Below, in pieces: positions 1 through 9,814 of a stretch of 64,000 nucleotides of DNA. The translations under genes and the position numbers were made by a program. Under the pieces are notes generated by a model. The model ran no database searches and was not told where the DNA came from. It saw nothing but the letters and a program-made list of their open reading frames with translations. This DNA is from Variovorax sp. 770b2 (GTDB taxonomy: Bacteria; Pseudomonadota; Gammaproteobacteria; Burkholderiales; Burkholderiaceae_C): assembly GCF_900115685.1 (NCBI RefSeq), contig NZ_FOXJ01000001.1, positions 1 to 64,000 on the forward strand. Direction: 5' to 3'. Position 1 is the first letter of the stretch. Each line of letters begins with the position of its first letter.

Positions 1-2
1 CC

Positions 3-1829
3 CTGACCGGTCACGAGCAGCACGACAAGGACAGCGAAGAAGACCGCCGCTTCGCGGTGCTGGCCGTGCGCCACATCGCGCGCAACAACTTCGACGAAGC
101 CCTGAAGGCAGGTGTCAGTGAACGCCTCGGCCTACCCAACATTGCCACCGTGTTCGATGCATCGGAGGACAGCGGCAATGCCACGGCGAATCCTGAGAGC
201 GTCACGCATTACCGCAACGACTTCACCACCGTTCGCGCCGCCATCCCCTACCGCCCGCTGAGCGTGGACGGCCACGGCCAGCGCATCCACCCCAAGCCCA
301 GCGTGCACGGCAGCCAGAGCGCCATCGTCATCGGCGTGGGCGAGAACGCCCCCGTGCACACTGAGCGCGACCATCGCGTCAAGGTGCAGTTCCACTGGCA
401 GCGCGGCAGTGCCGCCAGCGCCCGACAACCCCGCTCAGACGGTCAGGACAACGCGCCCGCCGCCGACCGCCTGGGCGCCTGGGTGCGCGTGGCCGCCAGC
501 GCTGCGGGCGACAACTGGGGGCAGGTCACCCTGCCGCGCGTGGGGCAGGAAGTGCTGGTGGAATTCCATCATGGCGACATCGACCGCCCGGTGGTCGTCG
601 CAGCGCTGTACAACGGCGCCGGACAAGTCGATGCCCAGCACAACGAGAAATCCGCAGGCGCAGCGCAATCCACCGGTAACGCCCCCGCCTGGTTCGCTGG
701 CGAAGGCAAGGAGGCCAAGGAACACGCGCACAACGCCGTCTTCTCCGGCATCAAGACCCAGGAACTGAGTGCCAGCCAGAGCGGTGATGGCGGCTACAAC
801 CAACTGGTCTTCGACGACACCCCCGGCCAGGGCAGCACCAGTCTCGCGACCACACAGGCACATAGCCGGCTGCACCTGGGGCACCACAAGCAGCAGGACG
901 ACAACGCGCGTGGCAAGGCGCGGGGGCATGGGGCCGAGCTGGCCACGACCGCACAAGGCGCGATCCGCGCCGGCGCAGGGCTGCTGGTGAGCGCGCATGC
1001 CCAACAAAACGCCAAGGGTGCGTTCATGGCCAGCCGCGAGGCGCAGCAGCAAACGAAACAGGCCGAAGAACTTGCGACTTCACTAGCCAAGAGTGCGCAG
1101 ACACAGAAGGCGCAGATCAAGGATGAAGAGGCACCGGACAAGCTGCCGGCCATCGAGGCGCTGAAACACGTGGCGGAAGTGCTGGGGGCACAGCAAGAAG
1201 GCAGCGCGGCGCAATCGAACGGCGGTGGCGACATCAAGGCCACCGAAGGTGGACAAGGCAGCGTCACCGCGTACAGCGAGCCGCACCTGCAGTTCAGCGC
1301 GCCGATGGGCATCGGCTTCGTCACACCGAAGGAGGCGATTGCGGTGAGCGGCAAGCACACCGCAATCGTCGCCAATCAGGACATCGATCTGCCGGCACAA
1401 GGACAGATCGCAGTGAGCGTGGCCAAGGGCGTGAGCCTGTACACGCTGGGCGCCAAGGCGAGCGGAGGCGGTGAGCCGAACCAGGAACGCGGCATCACGC
1501 TGCACGCGGCCAGCGGCAGCGTGATGCTGCAAAGCCAAAAGGGTGCGACGAAGATCGCGGCGGACAAGAAGGTGACGATCGCCAGCACGACGAAGAACGT
1601 GGATGTGGAGGCGCCCAAGCACGTGCTGCTGACCAGCGCCGGGGCGTACATCAAGCTCGAAGGCGCAAGCATCAAGATCCACGCGCCGGGGAAGGTGACG
1701 TTCAGGGGGATGCACAACTTCGTCGGGCCGCAAGGAGACAGTGCGAGCAACAGCGTAGAAAAAGGGGAGTACCACGCCTGTCCCTTCAAGCTCGCGGCCG
1801 CCGGGGCCGCAGGTGTCAGTGCGATATGA
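3..1829 (+). CDS. vgrG: Type VI secretion tip protein VgrG (5' end outside window)
   Basis: Spike protein at the tip of the type VI secretion tube; it carries effectors into target cells. The frame is open to the window edge, so the N-terminal gp27-like part lies upstream and the GTG near 57 is not the real start. Visible in order: the end of the gp27-like region (ending near RFAVLAVRHIARNNF), a gp5-like OB-fold (about 250-640, with the DHRVKVQFHWQRG and DNWGQVTLPRVGQEVLVEF blocks), and a C-terminal DUF2345 beta-helix needle (about 1260-1740) with repeating short beta strands. A linker rich in Ala and Gln (about 900-1200) separates the two. It overlaps the next gene by ATGA, so it is probably translationally coupled to its adaptor and cargo. 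The family is clear; which effector it loads is inferred from neighbours. Confidence 0.95.
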   Translation: MTGHEQHDKDSEEDRRFAVLAVRHIARNNFDEALKAGVSERLGLPNIATVFDASEDSGNATANPESVTHYRNDFTTVRAAIPYRPLSVDGHGQRIHPKPSVHGSQSAIVIGVGENAPVHTERDHRVKVQFHWQRGSAASARQPRSDGQDNAPAADRLGAWVRVAASAAGDNWGQVTLPRVGQEVLVEFHHGDIDRPVVVAALYNGAGQVDAQHNEKSAGAAQSTGNAPAWFAGEGKEAKEHAHNAVFSGIKTQELSASQSGDGGYNQLVFDDTPGQGSTSLATTQAHSRLHLGHHKQQDDNARGKARGHGAELATTAQGAIRAGAGLLVSAHAQQNAKGAFMASREAQQQTKQAEELATSLAKSAQTQKAQIKDEEAPDKLPAIEALKHVAEVLGAQQEGSAAQSNGGGDIKATEGGQGSVTAYSEPHLQFSAPMGIGFVTPKEAIAVSGKHTAIVANQDIDLPAQGQIAVSVAKGVSLYTLGAKASGGGEPNQERGITLHAASGSVMLQSQKGATKIAADKKVTIASTTKNVDVEAPKHVLLTSAGAYIKLEGASIKIHAPGKVTFRGMHNFVGPQGDSASNSVEKGEYHACPFKLAAAGAAGVSAI

Positions 1830-2827
1830 CGACGTCGTCACCCTCCAGCGTCGCAACGCTTGCGCAATTGCAGGCGACCTTCGACAGCGCGACCTCCATC
1901 TACGTGCTGGTCGACCCCATGCAGGGCGAACCCATCCCGGTGTCTGTCGATGCACCGGATAGCCTCGCCGCAACGCAAGCGGCGCGCGAAGCAGCTTGGG
2001 GCCGTCAAGTCACAACAGTGCTGCTGGACCCTCGCGTTCCGCTGGCGCAGGCGCAGCAACCCTACGTCGTGACGCTGCAAGGGGCGGACGATGAATGGCT
2101 CGCCGACACATTGGATATTGCGCAGGCCGAGCGCCACGCATCACAAGCTGATGGCCTCGCGTCCGACGGAAGGGGCGTACACCGCGTCAGCTGGTTGCAA
2201 ACGAGCCTCTTTGCCGAGGACGTTGCAGCGGTCGTAGCGCAGATGCTTCGTGTCGACACGTCAGCCTGGACCGATGCGCGCTACATGCGGCTTGCAGACC
2301 GTCGCGTCTTCGGTTGGCTGCGGCATGTGGTGGGCGATGCACGCGTTTCGGCACAGTTCGGGCGCCTTCGACGCTGGGTCTACCTGGATGCATGCGGCCA
2401 ACTTGCGCAACTGACTCATGCCGACGACGGAGTCGAGCGACTGACGCTCGACGGCGACGAGTGGAAGTTCTTCATGCGCGGCGAGCGGATGCATGCGACC
2501 ACCGCGCGCTGGCTCGGCGAGCTCGCTCTCTTGAGCGATCAGGCCCCGTGCAAAAGTTCGCAGCAAGACCGCGAGGTCTACGCACAGGTCGCCGCAGCCC
2601 TTGGCCGCGCGGAGCGGGCGGCACAGCGGTGGCCGACACGCTTCGTGCGTGCTCGTGATCAAGATGCATGGGCCGCCTTGAGCCTCTTGCATGCCGACAT
2701 TGAACATGACGCTCGCGTGCGGGCTGCTTTGCAGGCTCGGCCCGAAGAAGACGGCCAATCGGACGAAACCATGCACACCCTGAGCATCGCCTTGCGCGCC
2801 TTGATGTTGAAAGGCACCTCCTCATGA
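1826..2827 (+). CDS. DUF4123 type VI adaptor (Tap/TEC-like chaperone)
   Basis: A 333-residue protein. The N-terminal third (SIYVLVDPMQGEPIP onward) has the look of the DUF4123 domain, known as the adaptor that loads a specific effector onto its cognate VgrG in the cytoplasm before firing. The conserved central part includes RVFGWLRHV and the later Phe/Arg-rich RFGRLRRWVYLD stretch; the C-terminus is helical and probably binds the effector. It starts inside the vgrG stop (ATGA at 1826) and its own stop overlaps the effector start in the same way, which supports a dedicated VgrG-adaptor-effector set. Domain assignment rests on family position and sequence feel, not on a search. Confidence 0.85.
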   Translation: MTTSSPSSVATLAQLQATFDSATSIYVLVDPMQGEPIPVSVDAPDSLAATQAAREAAWGRQVTTVLLDPRVPLAQAQQPYVVTLQGADDEWLADTLDIAQAERHASQADGLASDGRGVHRVSWLQTSLFAEDVAAVVAQMLRVDTSAWTDARYMRLADRRVFGWLRHVVGDARVSAQFGRLRRWVYLDACGQLAQLTHADDGVERLTLDGDEWKFFMRGERMHATTARWLGELALLSDQAPCKSSQQDREVYAQVAAALGRAERAAQRWPTRFVRARDQDAWAALSLLHADIEHDARVRAALQARPEEDGQSDETMHTLSIALRALMLKGTSS

Positions 2828-5800
2828 GCACGACCACTCCTGCCGGCTGCGATAACTGCAACAGGAGCGGTTTGTCGCTGTTGTTGCTGCGGCCGAGCCC
2901 CATCGCCATCGCGGGCTTTCTGGTTCCGGCGGGCTCGGAAGCACTGCAGACCGATCAAAGCGGCCTCGTGCCGGGTCACGCGCTGACGGAAAGCCGCTAC
3001 GTGCTGCGCCTGTTGCGTGCTGGCTATGTGCACGTCTACATTCCAAACCCTCCGCAGGGTGTCAAGGAATGGCTGGTCTACCGCGTCACCGACAACGCGG
3101 ATCTCGTCGAGCAGGGCAATCCCGTGTTTGCGCAAATGCCTGCGCCGCCGGCCTGCTCAAACACGGCGCACAACGCAGCCGGTATGCGCCTGCTGCACAT
3201 CCCGCAGGCACACAAGATCCCGACTGTGTGGATGGCCTATAGCGCCAATCTGTGGAATGAAAAACTCAAGAAGCAGAACCGGGCCAACCCTGAAGCCATG
3301 ATGCAAGTGGATCTTGCCGGTGGTACTACGCCAGGAAGCTTCCTGCCGACAGCGTCTCGGCTTCGCAGCAGCGTACTTGAATGCGCGCTGAACAACCTGA
3401 GCCTCAACAAGGCGACAGATCACGACTTCCAGTTCAACAGTCTGGCGCCTATCGTCGACAGCCTTGCCGACAACCTGGTGAGGGCGGCCGCATGCCATCC
3501 ACTTACGGCGGGCAAGGAGAGGGCGGTCGTGCTGCCCGACCCGGTGGGTCTGACGGCCGAACTGAATGCACTGCGATTGCGCAGGCACGAGATTGCAAGG
3601 CGTGCCATCGAGGCAGAGGCCGCCAAGCCGGAAAACGAGCATGCACTCAAAAGCTCCGAGGCGATGCTGGGGCTCAAGGAATTGCAGGCGCGGGTGGAAT
3701 ATGCGAAGGCGCTAGAGAAATTGGCTCCGGTCGTTTCTTTCAAGGAGTACTCGGAGCCCAAGCCCGGCAATCCTTTCTTTGGCGCCACCATTGCTCCGTT
3801 TCGGTATGAAGGTCGCACCTGGGAAGAGATCGAAGGAGAGGGGCGCAGCGCGGAGGCCAATCCGCTCGGAAGGGTATGGCCAACAGGGGGATCGGACCGC
3901 GTTCGTCTGGAGGCGGACAAGGCCTTGGCGAAATCGTGGGGGGACATCGCAGACGAGTACAGCGAAACCGGTCGTGCGCAATGGGTGAAGGATTTCCATG
4001 ACCGGATGAAACGCGAGCATCTCGATGTCGTCGCCAGGTTCGAGGCCGATTGGTGGGCCACACGCAAGAGCGACAGCTTTAAACTTTATTTCGAGATGCA
4101 TTTCGACGAGACGGACCCGAATGCGCTGTTGCAAACGCATTCGTGTGGGCTGGTCTATGCGCGCGAGGTCTCGATATCGACGACGCCGGCGCCCCTCACC
4201 ACGGGTAAGGTGCTCGAGGCCTACGTCGAAGAACTTGCAGGAGATCCGAGCCAGCCATCCTCCGTCATGGTCAGAGCGTTGGCCGCCAATCAAAAGGAAA
4301 TTCTCAAGAAACTGCAGCCGATATGGGCCATTGAAAAGGCTGGCGTCTACGCACATGAAAGCCGCAACGACAAGCTGTTCGACCTGGGTGTGGGATTGCT
4401 GCGCAAGCTCGAGTCGTCGGGTCTGGCTTCCAAGCCGCGCTACAGCTGGCTTGCTCCTGCACTTGGCAATCTGTTCGGCGGTTACAGCCTGACGGTGGCC
4501 CAGGGCCTGACTGGGGCGGTTTCGGCGCTCTGCGCCAGTCTTGGTGCGGCCTTTCTGTCAACCGACAGAGGCAGAAAGCTGGTTGCGCGCGCGCAAGGCC
4601 TTGCGATGGTTCAACGCACGACCGACCTCGTGCTCAAAGGCTTCATCGACGGCGATGTGCTGCGCGTGCCCTTGCAGATCACCATGCACTATCCGGCCGG
4701 CAAGGGCATCCTGATGCTCTTTCGCGACCGTGGCACGCACACTTACTCGCAGGCTGCGGGCTTGGTTCGCGGAGGCGCTATCGAGATCACCTTGCTGACC
4801 GACAACCTCGAAATGGCCAAGTACGGTGGCAACGTGGCAGATGCCATTCGGGATGGCGCCGGGCGAATCGATACGCCGGCCAACCCGAAGCCGGCCATCG
4901 TCATGGGGTCGACCGCATGGCGCGGAATGCAGCTTCGCGGCCCCGACTTCGACAGACTCTGGCTCGATGGCCGCATGAGTTCGGCGAATGCAAAGGCTGC
5001 CGCGCTTGAAATGATGCAGGGCAAGCAGGCCATCATCACCACGCTCGACGGTCGATTGGCGGTCGGCGGCTTGTTGCTCAATGGCCTTGGGCTCATCGGC
5101 AGTTTCGGGCAGATCAACGATGAGCGTGAAGAGGTGCGCCGGGCCGCATGGTTCGGGCTGGTAGACGGTGCCTCTGGCGTGCTGGGCGGTCTGGCCGGAG
5201 TGTGGGAGGTGGCGCTCAAAGCCAGGCTCACCTTGCAAGTGGGACAGGGGGCGGTAGAACGCTCGATCACGGTTCACTCGCTGCGTGCGGCGGGGCATGT
5301 ATTGGGCGCGGTGGCGGGTCTTGCGAATGCAGGGATGAACTGGATGAGGGCGAATGATGCCAGTGAGGCTGAGCAGAAGTGGGTGGGGCGCTTGTATAGA
5401 GCTTCCAGTTGGGCCTTTCTGGGAACAACAGGTACGTTTGGCGCATTGGCTGTCGGCGCTCTTGCAGACCGTATGGTTGCCAAGGGAGTTGCGCGCGCAG
5501 TCGCTATTCGCATTGCTGCGCGCTTCGGTGCTCAGGGCGTTATCGCTGGTTCGTTGAGCGGTTGGGGCACCGTCCTGCTCGGCTTGGCTGTACTTTTCGA
5601 GGTTGGGGCTGTCATCATGACGCCGACCGAAATGGAGAAGTGGGCTAAGCGCACTCGCTTCGGCAACAGATTCGGTGGCAAGTTCACGAACTGGGCAGAA
5701 GAGGAAGCCGAGCTGAACAAATTGTTCTCGCCGCCTGAGAAGAAAACACCTGCAGCGCCAACCATCCCGACAATGATCTTCCCAATCTTCATTCCTGGCA

Positions 5801-5832
5801 GTGAGCCACCACCCGGGCCGCAAATGGCATGA
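2824..5832 (+). CDS. VasX-like type VI effector, membrane-acting toxin candidate
   Basis: A 1002-residue protein. Its N-terminus (CDNCNRSGLSLLLLRPSPIA, then a block with YVLRLLRAGYVHVY) matches the pattern of the VasX N-terminal region found in type VI effectors of the VasX/BTH_I2691 type. The C-terminal half has several long hydrophobic stretches: near residues 555-580, 740-755, 825-840, 865-885 and 905-930. That suits a colicin-like, membrane-perturbing toxin. The tail ends in a Pro-rich segment (PPEKKTPAAPTIP). It follows the adaptor by an ATGA overlap and is followed by two membrane proteins that may protect the producer. No catalytic motif is visible. The effector role is well supported by context; the pore-forming mechanism is inferred from the family. 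Confidence 0.82.
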   Translation: MSTTTPAGCDNCNRSGLSLLLLRPSPIAIAGFLVPAGSEALQTDQSGLVPGHALTESRYVLRLLRAGYVHVYIPNPPQGVKEWLVYRVTDNADLVEQGNPVFAQMPAPPACSNTAHNAAGMRLLHIPQAHKIPTVWMAYSANLWNEKLKKQNRANPEAMMQVDLAGGTTPGSFLPTASRLRSSVLECALNNLSLNKATDHDFQFNSLAPIVDSLADNLVRAAACHPLTAGKERAVVLPDPVGLTAELNALRLRRHEIARRAIEAEAAKPENEHALKSSEAMLGLKELQARVEYAKALEKLAPVVSFKEYSEPKPGNPFFGATIAPFRYEGRTWEEIEGEGRSAEANPLGRVWPTGGSDRVRLEADKALAKSWGDIADEYSETGRAQWVKDFHDRMKREHLDVVARFEADWWATRKSDSFKLYFEMHFDETDPNALLQTHSCGLVYAREVSISTTPAPLTTGKVLEAYVEELAGDPSQPSSVMVRALAANQKEILKKLQPIWAIEKAGVYAHESRNDKLFDLGVGLLRKLESSGLASKPRYSWLAPALGNLFGGYSLTVAQGLTGAVSALCASLGAAFLSTDRGRKLVARAQGLAMVQRTTDLVLKGFIDGDVLRVPLQITMHYPAGKGILMLFRDRGTHTYSQAAGLVRGGAIEITLLTDNLEMAKYGGNVADAIRDGAGRIDTPANPKPAIVMGSTAWRGMQLRGPDFDRLWLDGRMSSANAKAAALEMMQGKQAIITTLDGRLAVGGLLLNGLGLIGSFGQINDEREEVRRAAWFGLVDGASGVLGGLAGVWEVALKARLTLQVGQGAVERSITVHSLRAAGHVLGAVAGLANAGMNWMRANDASEAEQKWVGRLYRASSWAFLGTTGTFGALAVGALADRMVAKGVARAVAIRIAARFGAQGVIAGSLSGWGTVLLGLAVLFEVGAVIMTPTEMEKWAKRTRFGNRFGGKFTNWAEEEAELNKLFSPPEKKTPAAPTIPTMIFPIFIPGSEPPPGPQMA

Positions 5833-6878
5833 AGGAACTCAAGCTTCTCAAGCACGGCGAGCGCGTGCGCATCGAATATCAGCCATCACCCGGAAGCACC
5901 GAAGGTGCGATGGGCGCCAGCACCGACGAGGAGCGCCCTGGCGGAAAAGTCTCCGGAATCGTCAAACGCTACCGAAAGAACCGAACGGCCGAAGGTTTCC
6001 CGCAAGCACTGGGCTGGATCAAGGCGACTTACAAAGATGCCATTGAGTACACGGGGATGACGAAGGAATTGCGCGGCTATGGGTTCTTCCTGGCGGTGTT
6101 TTTTGGGGGCGTTGGATTTGCGGTAAGCGCGATAGCGGCGATCGACTTTTTCACGACCAATGATTGGTTTCTTGCGCTGCTTGATGCGGCATTTGGTCCC
6201 GTAGCGCTGGTCTTCTCCCTTTGGATAACGACCTTCGGCCTGCGCGTCGACCTATTTAAACCATCGGACCTGCCGATCATCTTCGACCGCAAACACGGCA
6301 AGATCTATCGCATCCTGCGCGAGGAAAAACCCGGTTGGCGCGGCCTGTTCAAGCTCTGGCCCGTACTGGCTTGCGAGTACGACTGGGAGCTCGTCGATGC
6401 CGAGCACGAGACGGAAGTGCTCTCTACGGGGGCGACCATCGTGCGCAATCATTTCCTGATGTTCATCGTCCGCAAGAGCGCAAGCGACCCGACCATCATC
6501 GACAGCTTCCAGATTGCCAATGCCAGTTCCTTGAGTGAAACCCTCGTGCCAGCCATGTGGGAGCACATTCGTCGTTTCATGGAGGAGGGTGGCTCGCACC
6601 TGCCGCTGCCCTCAGAACCATTGGCCAGCATGGAAGCACCACGCAACTGGTGGCATAGCGTGGGCGCTACCGGCCCCTTCGGTGCGGGCTATATGAAACG
6701 TTGGAACGAACAGCCTGGCTACATGTGGTTCATGCACTTGGCACTGCCGGTGACCCTGCCGATGTTTTTGCTCTGGGGCACGGGAAATTGGTTGAGCTAC
6801 AAGACTGCGATCGACGTCGATTGGCCACAAGAGGTGAAACGCGCTGTAGGTCCGAGCATGACGTCTGAGCCGGTATGA
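5829..6878 (+). CDS. DUF6708-like membrane protein of the type VI cassette
   Basis: A 349-residue protein with a hydrophilic N-terminus, two adjacent membrane segments (about residues 83-105 and 115-135) and a third near the C-terminus (about 298-318). Between them lies a soluble part with IIFDRKHGKIYRIL, a pattern I associate with DUF6708 proteins that sit downstream of type VI effectors. It overlaps both neighbours by ATGA. Immunity proteins against VasX-type toxins are membrane proteins, so an immunity role is a reasonable inference, but being part of the effector complex is equally possible. The family name is from memory and unchecked. Confidence 0.6.
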   Translation: MKELKLLKHGERVRIEYQPSPGSTEGAMGASTDEERPGGKVSGIVKRYRKNRTAEGFPQALGWIKATYKDAIEYTGMTKELRGYGFFLAVFFGGVGFAVSAIAAIDFFTTNDWFLALLDAAFGPVALVFSLWITTFGLRVDLFKPSDLPIIFDRKHGKIYRILREEKPGWRGLFKLWPVLACEYDWELVDAEHETEVLSTGATIVRNHFLMFIVRKSASDPTIIDSFQIANASSLSETLVPAMWEHIRRFMEEGGSHLPLPSEPLASMEAPRNWWHSVGATGPFGAGYMKRWNEQPGYMWFMHLALPVTLPMFLLWGTGNWLSYKTAIDVDWPQEVKRAVGPSMTSEPV

Positions 6879-7792
6879 AGAGCTCTCAGGTAGGCGACTC
6901 GCCGCACCGCGATGAGCTATCCGATCTCAAGACCTGCTCCGTTTTGCCAGAACCGAACTTCGGGCCTGACTCGGGCATGTTTCTGCTGGAAGGTGTCGTT
7001 GCCGAACTGCACGTGTCAGAGGGCCGCGAGAACCTGCTACGGAAAATCGACAAGCACTACAAGCAAACGAGTGTGCTCGCAGGCGTCGGTGCGGCGGTGG
7101 GCGACCTGTTCGGCCAAGCCGCCAACGCCGCGATGCTGGCAATGTATGACGGTGAAGATATGCAGAACTTCGCGTGTCTGATTGGCGATCAGGTCGTGTG
7201 CGGGCAGTTCGCTGGGGCGCAGCTGCTCAAGGAAGGCAACCGGGTTCGGTTGGCTGCGTCACGCAGTGGTGATGTGGTTGTTGCGCGCGGAATCCTGGAC
7301 GAGCAGCAAGGACTGGTCTGGGTGGGGCACGCCTGGGGCGGCGGTGCGGAGATAAGCGCGAACTGGAAGCTTGCTTTTTGGGGGTTCGCGTTTGCGAGCA
7401 TCTGCTGGGCATTGAGCTATTTTTTCGTCAAGGAGCATGTGGGCTTCGTCAAATACCAGGCGTTGGGCATGACGGGTGCAGCCGTATTGACGGCAGGCTT
7501 GGCCCTCTGGGCCAACAAGGACATGCAGACACTTGCAAAGCCCTCTACTGAAGTGTTCCGGCTTCTGGGCTTTGCGGAGCCTGAGAAGGTCAATCTGAAC
7601 AACTATCAGCTTTCTCTCGTGGAATCGCGAAAGCGCAGCAAGCTCGTGGCATCCAAAGTGCGAGAGTTGCGAGAAGGAACCTTCACGCTTCCTCCGCGGC
7701 CGGCAATTCTGGATGTCTCGTCAGAACGTATCCGGAATACGCATGACTACAAACAAGCCATCGAAGACGGAAAGCTATCGATGATTTCGTGA
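6875..7792 (+). CDS. Membrane protein of type VI effector cassette, function unknown
   Basis: A 305-residue protein, last of the ATGA-linked chain. The N-terminal half is soluble with an early Gly/Ala-rich stretch (LAGVGAAVGDLFGQAANAA, about residues 69-87). Two membrane segments follow (about 170-188 and 198-213), then a basic C-terminal tail (VESRKRSKLVASKVRELREG). The layout of a glycine-rich patch, a soluble sensor-like part and a two-helix hairpin resembles small proteins annotated as putative type VI effectors that travel with DUF6708 genes. Its job could be immunity or accessory to the toxin; the sequence alone does not decide. The stop at 7792 ends the cluster. Confidence 0.5.
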   Translation: MKSSQVGDSPHRDELSDLKTCSVLPEPNFGPDSGMFLLEGVVAELHVSEGRENLLRKIDKHYKQTSVLAGVGAAVGDLFGQAANAAMLAMYDGEDMQNFACLIGDQVVCGQFAGAQLLKEGNRVRLAASRSGDVVVARGILDEQQGLVWVGHAWGGGAEISANWKLAFWGFAFASICWALSYFFVKEHVGFVKYQALGMTGAAVLTAGLALWANKDMQTLAKPSTEVFRLLGFAEPEKVNLNNYQLSLVESRKRSKLVASKVRELREGTFTLPPRPAILDVSSERIRNTHDYKQAIEDGKLSMIS

Positions 7793-7921
7793 GCGTTTGC
7801 TGCGGCTGGTAGCTCTCGATTCAGCGTGCAAGGGTCGCACGTTGGCAAGCGATGTCGACCAAGGGCAATCGCAGCGATCGGCGACGGGTGCGACTCGCGC
7901 CCGGCGGTTACTCGCTCAGCC

Positions 7922-9799
7922 TCACGACCCGCTCCGATCCCGCGAAGCCACAGCCGTCCGCACCTTCAGCACCACCGGCGCTGGCGCCTGCGCCAGCACG
8001 CCATCCACCACATCCTTCTCCCCCTCCTTCATCGCCAACGCCCGATACGGCGTGATCTGCGCATTCACCTGCATATTCGCCGACACGCTCGCAATGTTCC
8101 CCATCGCATCCACAGCCCGCGCCTCGATGCTCGCGTAGCCCGCCGCCCCAGGCGTCCAGTTGCACGTATACGGCGCGGCCTTCACCGTGCACAGCGTCTT
8201 CCCATCCACGATGAACTGAAGCTCCGCGATCCCTGCATTCGCCTGCGCCGCAGCGGAAAGAGTCGTCGTCCGGCTGACCCCTGTCGCCGCCGGCACCGCA
8301 ACCGACACCACAGGCGGCGCCAGATCCGCAGGCGCATTCACCATCACATTCGCCGTAGCCATCGCCGAGTTCCCCGCCGCATCCACGCCGATCACGCGGA
8401 TCGTCTGCATGCCCGGCGTCATCGGCGTCCACGTGCAGGTGAAAGGCGGGGCTTCGAACGTGCAGATCGGAATCCCATCCGCCCCCGCCACCTTCACGCC
8501 CCACACGCCCACGTTGTCCACCACGGCCGGTGCAATGGTCACCGGCTGCCCCAGCGTGGCCATCGCGGGCGCCGACACGGACACAGTCGGTGGCACGTTG
8601 TCCAGGCCGCCCAATGCCATGTCGATCGTGAACGTCGACTGCCCCTTCACCGCCTTCTGCTCGAACGCATCGAAGATCGTGAACCAGCTCGCCGTCGGTG
8701 AGCGCCCTGGTGCCGAGGCCTTCACCAGCAGCGTCGACTTCGCGCTGTTGAAGCACGTAAAACCGCACGCCCAGTCGAAGGCAAAGCGACCCGCCTCATC
8801 GGCCACGCCCTGCGCCAGCAACACCATCGGCTGCTCTGTCGAAGTGCCTGCGTTCCGCCACACCGATACCTGCGCTCCGGGCAGCGCGGCGCCCGTCGCG
8901 CGATCGGCAATGCGCACCTGCGTCGCCGTGGTCCCCGCCATGAACTTCGACGTGCCGTACTTCGGCCAATCGCTCCAGTCGGTGTTGATGTTGGCCTTGG
9001 TGCCCGCCGTGAAGCGGATCATGTTCAGCGTGATGACGCGGTTCGTCGCCGGGTCGCGCCGTTGTTCGAACACCGTGCCCAGCAGCGGATCGAGCCGCCA
9101 GCTCTGGCGTGTCCACCAGTAGCGGTCGGTGTCGCTCATCAGCGCCAGGTCGGCCAGCGGGGCGGTGCCGGTGGTGTCTTTCACCATCGAGGCGTTGTAG
9201 TACTCGCCCGCGCCGGCGCCGAACACATGTTCCAGCTCGTGCAGCAGCGTCTTGAGCTGGCGGCCCAGGTAGTCTTTTTCGGTGGACTCGGGCGCGGCCT
9301 TGGTGATGGCGCGCGACAGCCGCAGCGGGTCGTGAATCGCGATCCAGTTCAGGTTCCAGGCCGCGCCTTTCTGCGGAAAGGTCCAGCTCGCCGCGAGGCC
9401 GCCGTGGCTGTAGCCCTTGGTCGATTTCGAGATGCACACCACGATCTCGCCATTGACCAGGCCGCTGTGGCTGCATTGCGGCGCCGCGGCGGGGGCAACG
9501 AGCTGCAGGTCGTTGACCGGGTCGAACACGAAGCTGCGCACCGTCTCGCGCGTGAACACCGTGTTGACGTCGGCCACGTACTGCGCAAGCCGCCGGCCCG
9601 CTTCCGCGGGGCCGATGTCGTCAGCCAGTTGCGGGTCGACGAACAGCTTCAGCCGATGAACGCTGGGTGGCGCCTTGCCGACTTCGTTCAACCCCGCCCA
9701 GGCGCCCGGGCCGAGGAGCATGGCGCAGCAGCCAAGCGCCAGCACAGCCAGGTGACGCGCACGTCCAGACAGCGAAAAGAAGGCGCGCATCCAGCCCAC
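7922..9799 (-). CDS. Secreted zinc metalloprotease with two C-terminal Ig-like domains
   Basis: A 625-residue exported protein. The N-terminus has a basic start, a hydrophobic stretch (LAVLALGCCAMLL) and an AWA-type signal peptidase site near residue 35. HELEH at residues 187-191, followed by VFGAG, gives the HExxH zincin signature. Two homologous Ig-like modules follow, at roughly 405-495 and 497-580; each has an xPFTCTWTP or APYTCNWTP strand, a paired upstream Cys and a VDAAGN or VDAMGN turn. The third zinc ligand is not obvious (see findings). It is monocistronic, with an AT-rich upstream region. Substrate unknown; it could cleave extracellular protein or act at the cell surface. ATG at residue 4 is an alternative start. 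Confidence 0.75.
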   Translation of the reverse strand: MGWMRAFFSLSGRARHLAVLALGCCAMLLGPGAWAGLNEVGKAPPSVHRLKLFVDPQLADDIGPAEAGRRLAQYVADVNTVFTRETVRSFVFDPVNDLQLVAPAAAPQCSHSGLVNGEIVVCISKSTKGYSHGGLAASWTFPQKGAAWNLNWIAIHDPLRLSRAITKAAPESTEKDYLGRQLKTLLHELEHVFGAGAGEYYNASMVKDTTGTAPLADLALMSDTDRYWWTRQSWRLDPLLGTVFEQRRDPATNRVITLNMIRFTAGTKANINTDWSDWPKYGTSKFMAGTTATQVRIADRATGAALPGAQVSVWRNAGTSTEQPMVLLAQGVADEAGRFAFDWACGFTCFNSAKSTLLVKASAPGRSPTASWFTIFDAFEQKAVKGQSTFTIDMALGGLDNVPPTVSVSAPAMATLGQPVTIAPAVVDNVGVWGVKVAGADGIPICTFEAPPFTCTWTPMTPGMQTIRVIGVDAAGNSAMATANVMVNAPADLAPPVVSVAVPAATGVSRTTTLSAAAQANAGIAELQFIVDGKTLCTVKAAPYTCNWTPGAAGYASIEARAVDAMGNIASVSANMQVNAQITPYRALAMKEGEKDVVDGVLAQAPAPVVLKVRTAVASRDRSGS

Positions 9800-9814
9800 A
9801 AAGTTGTTTCAAAA

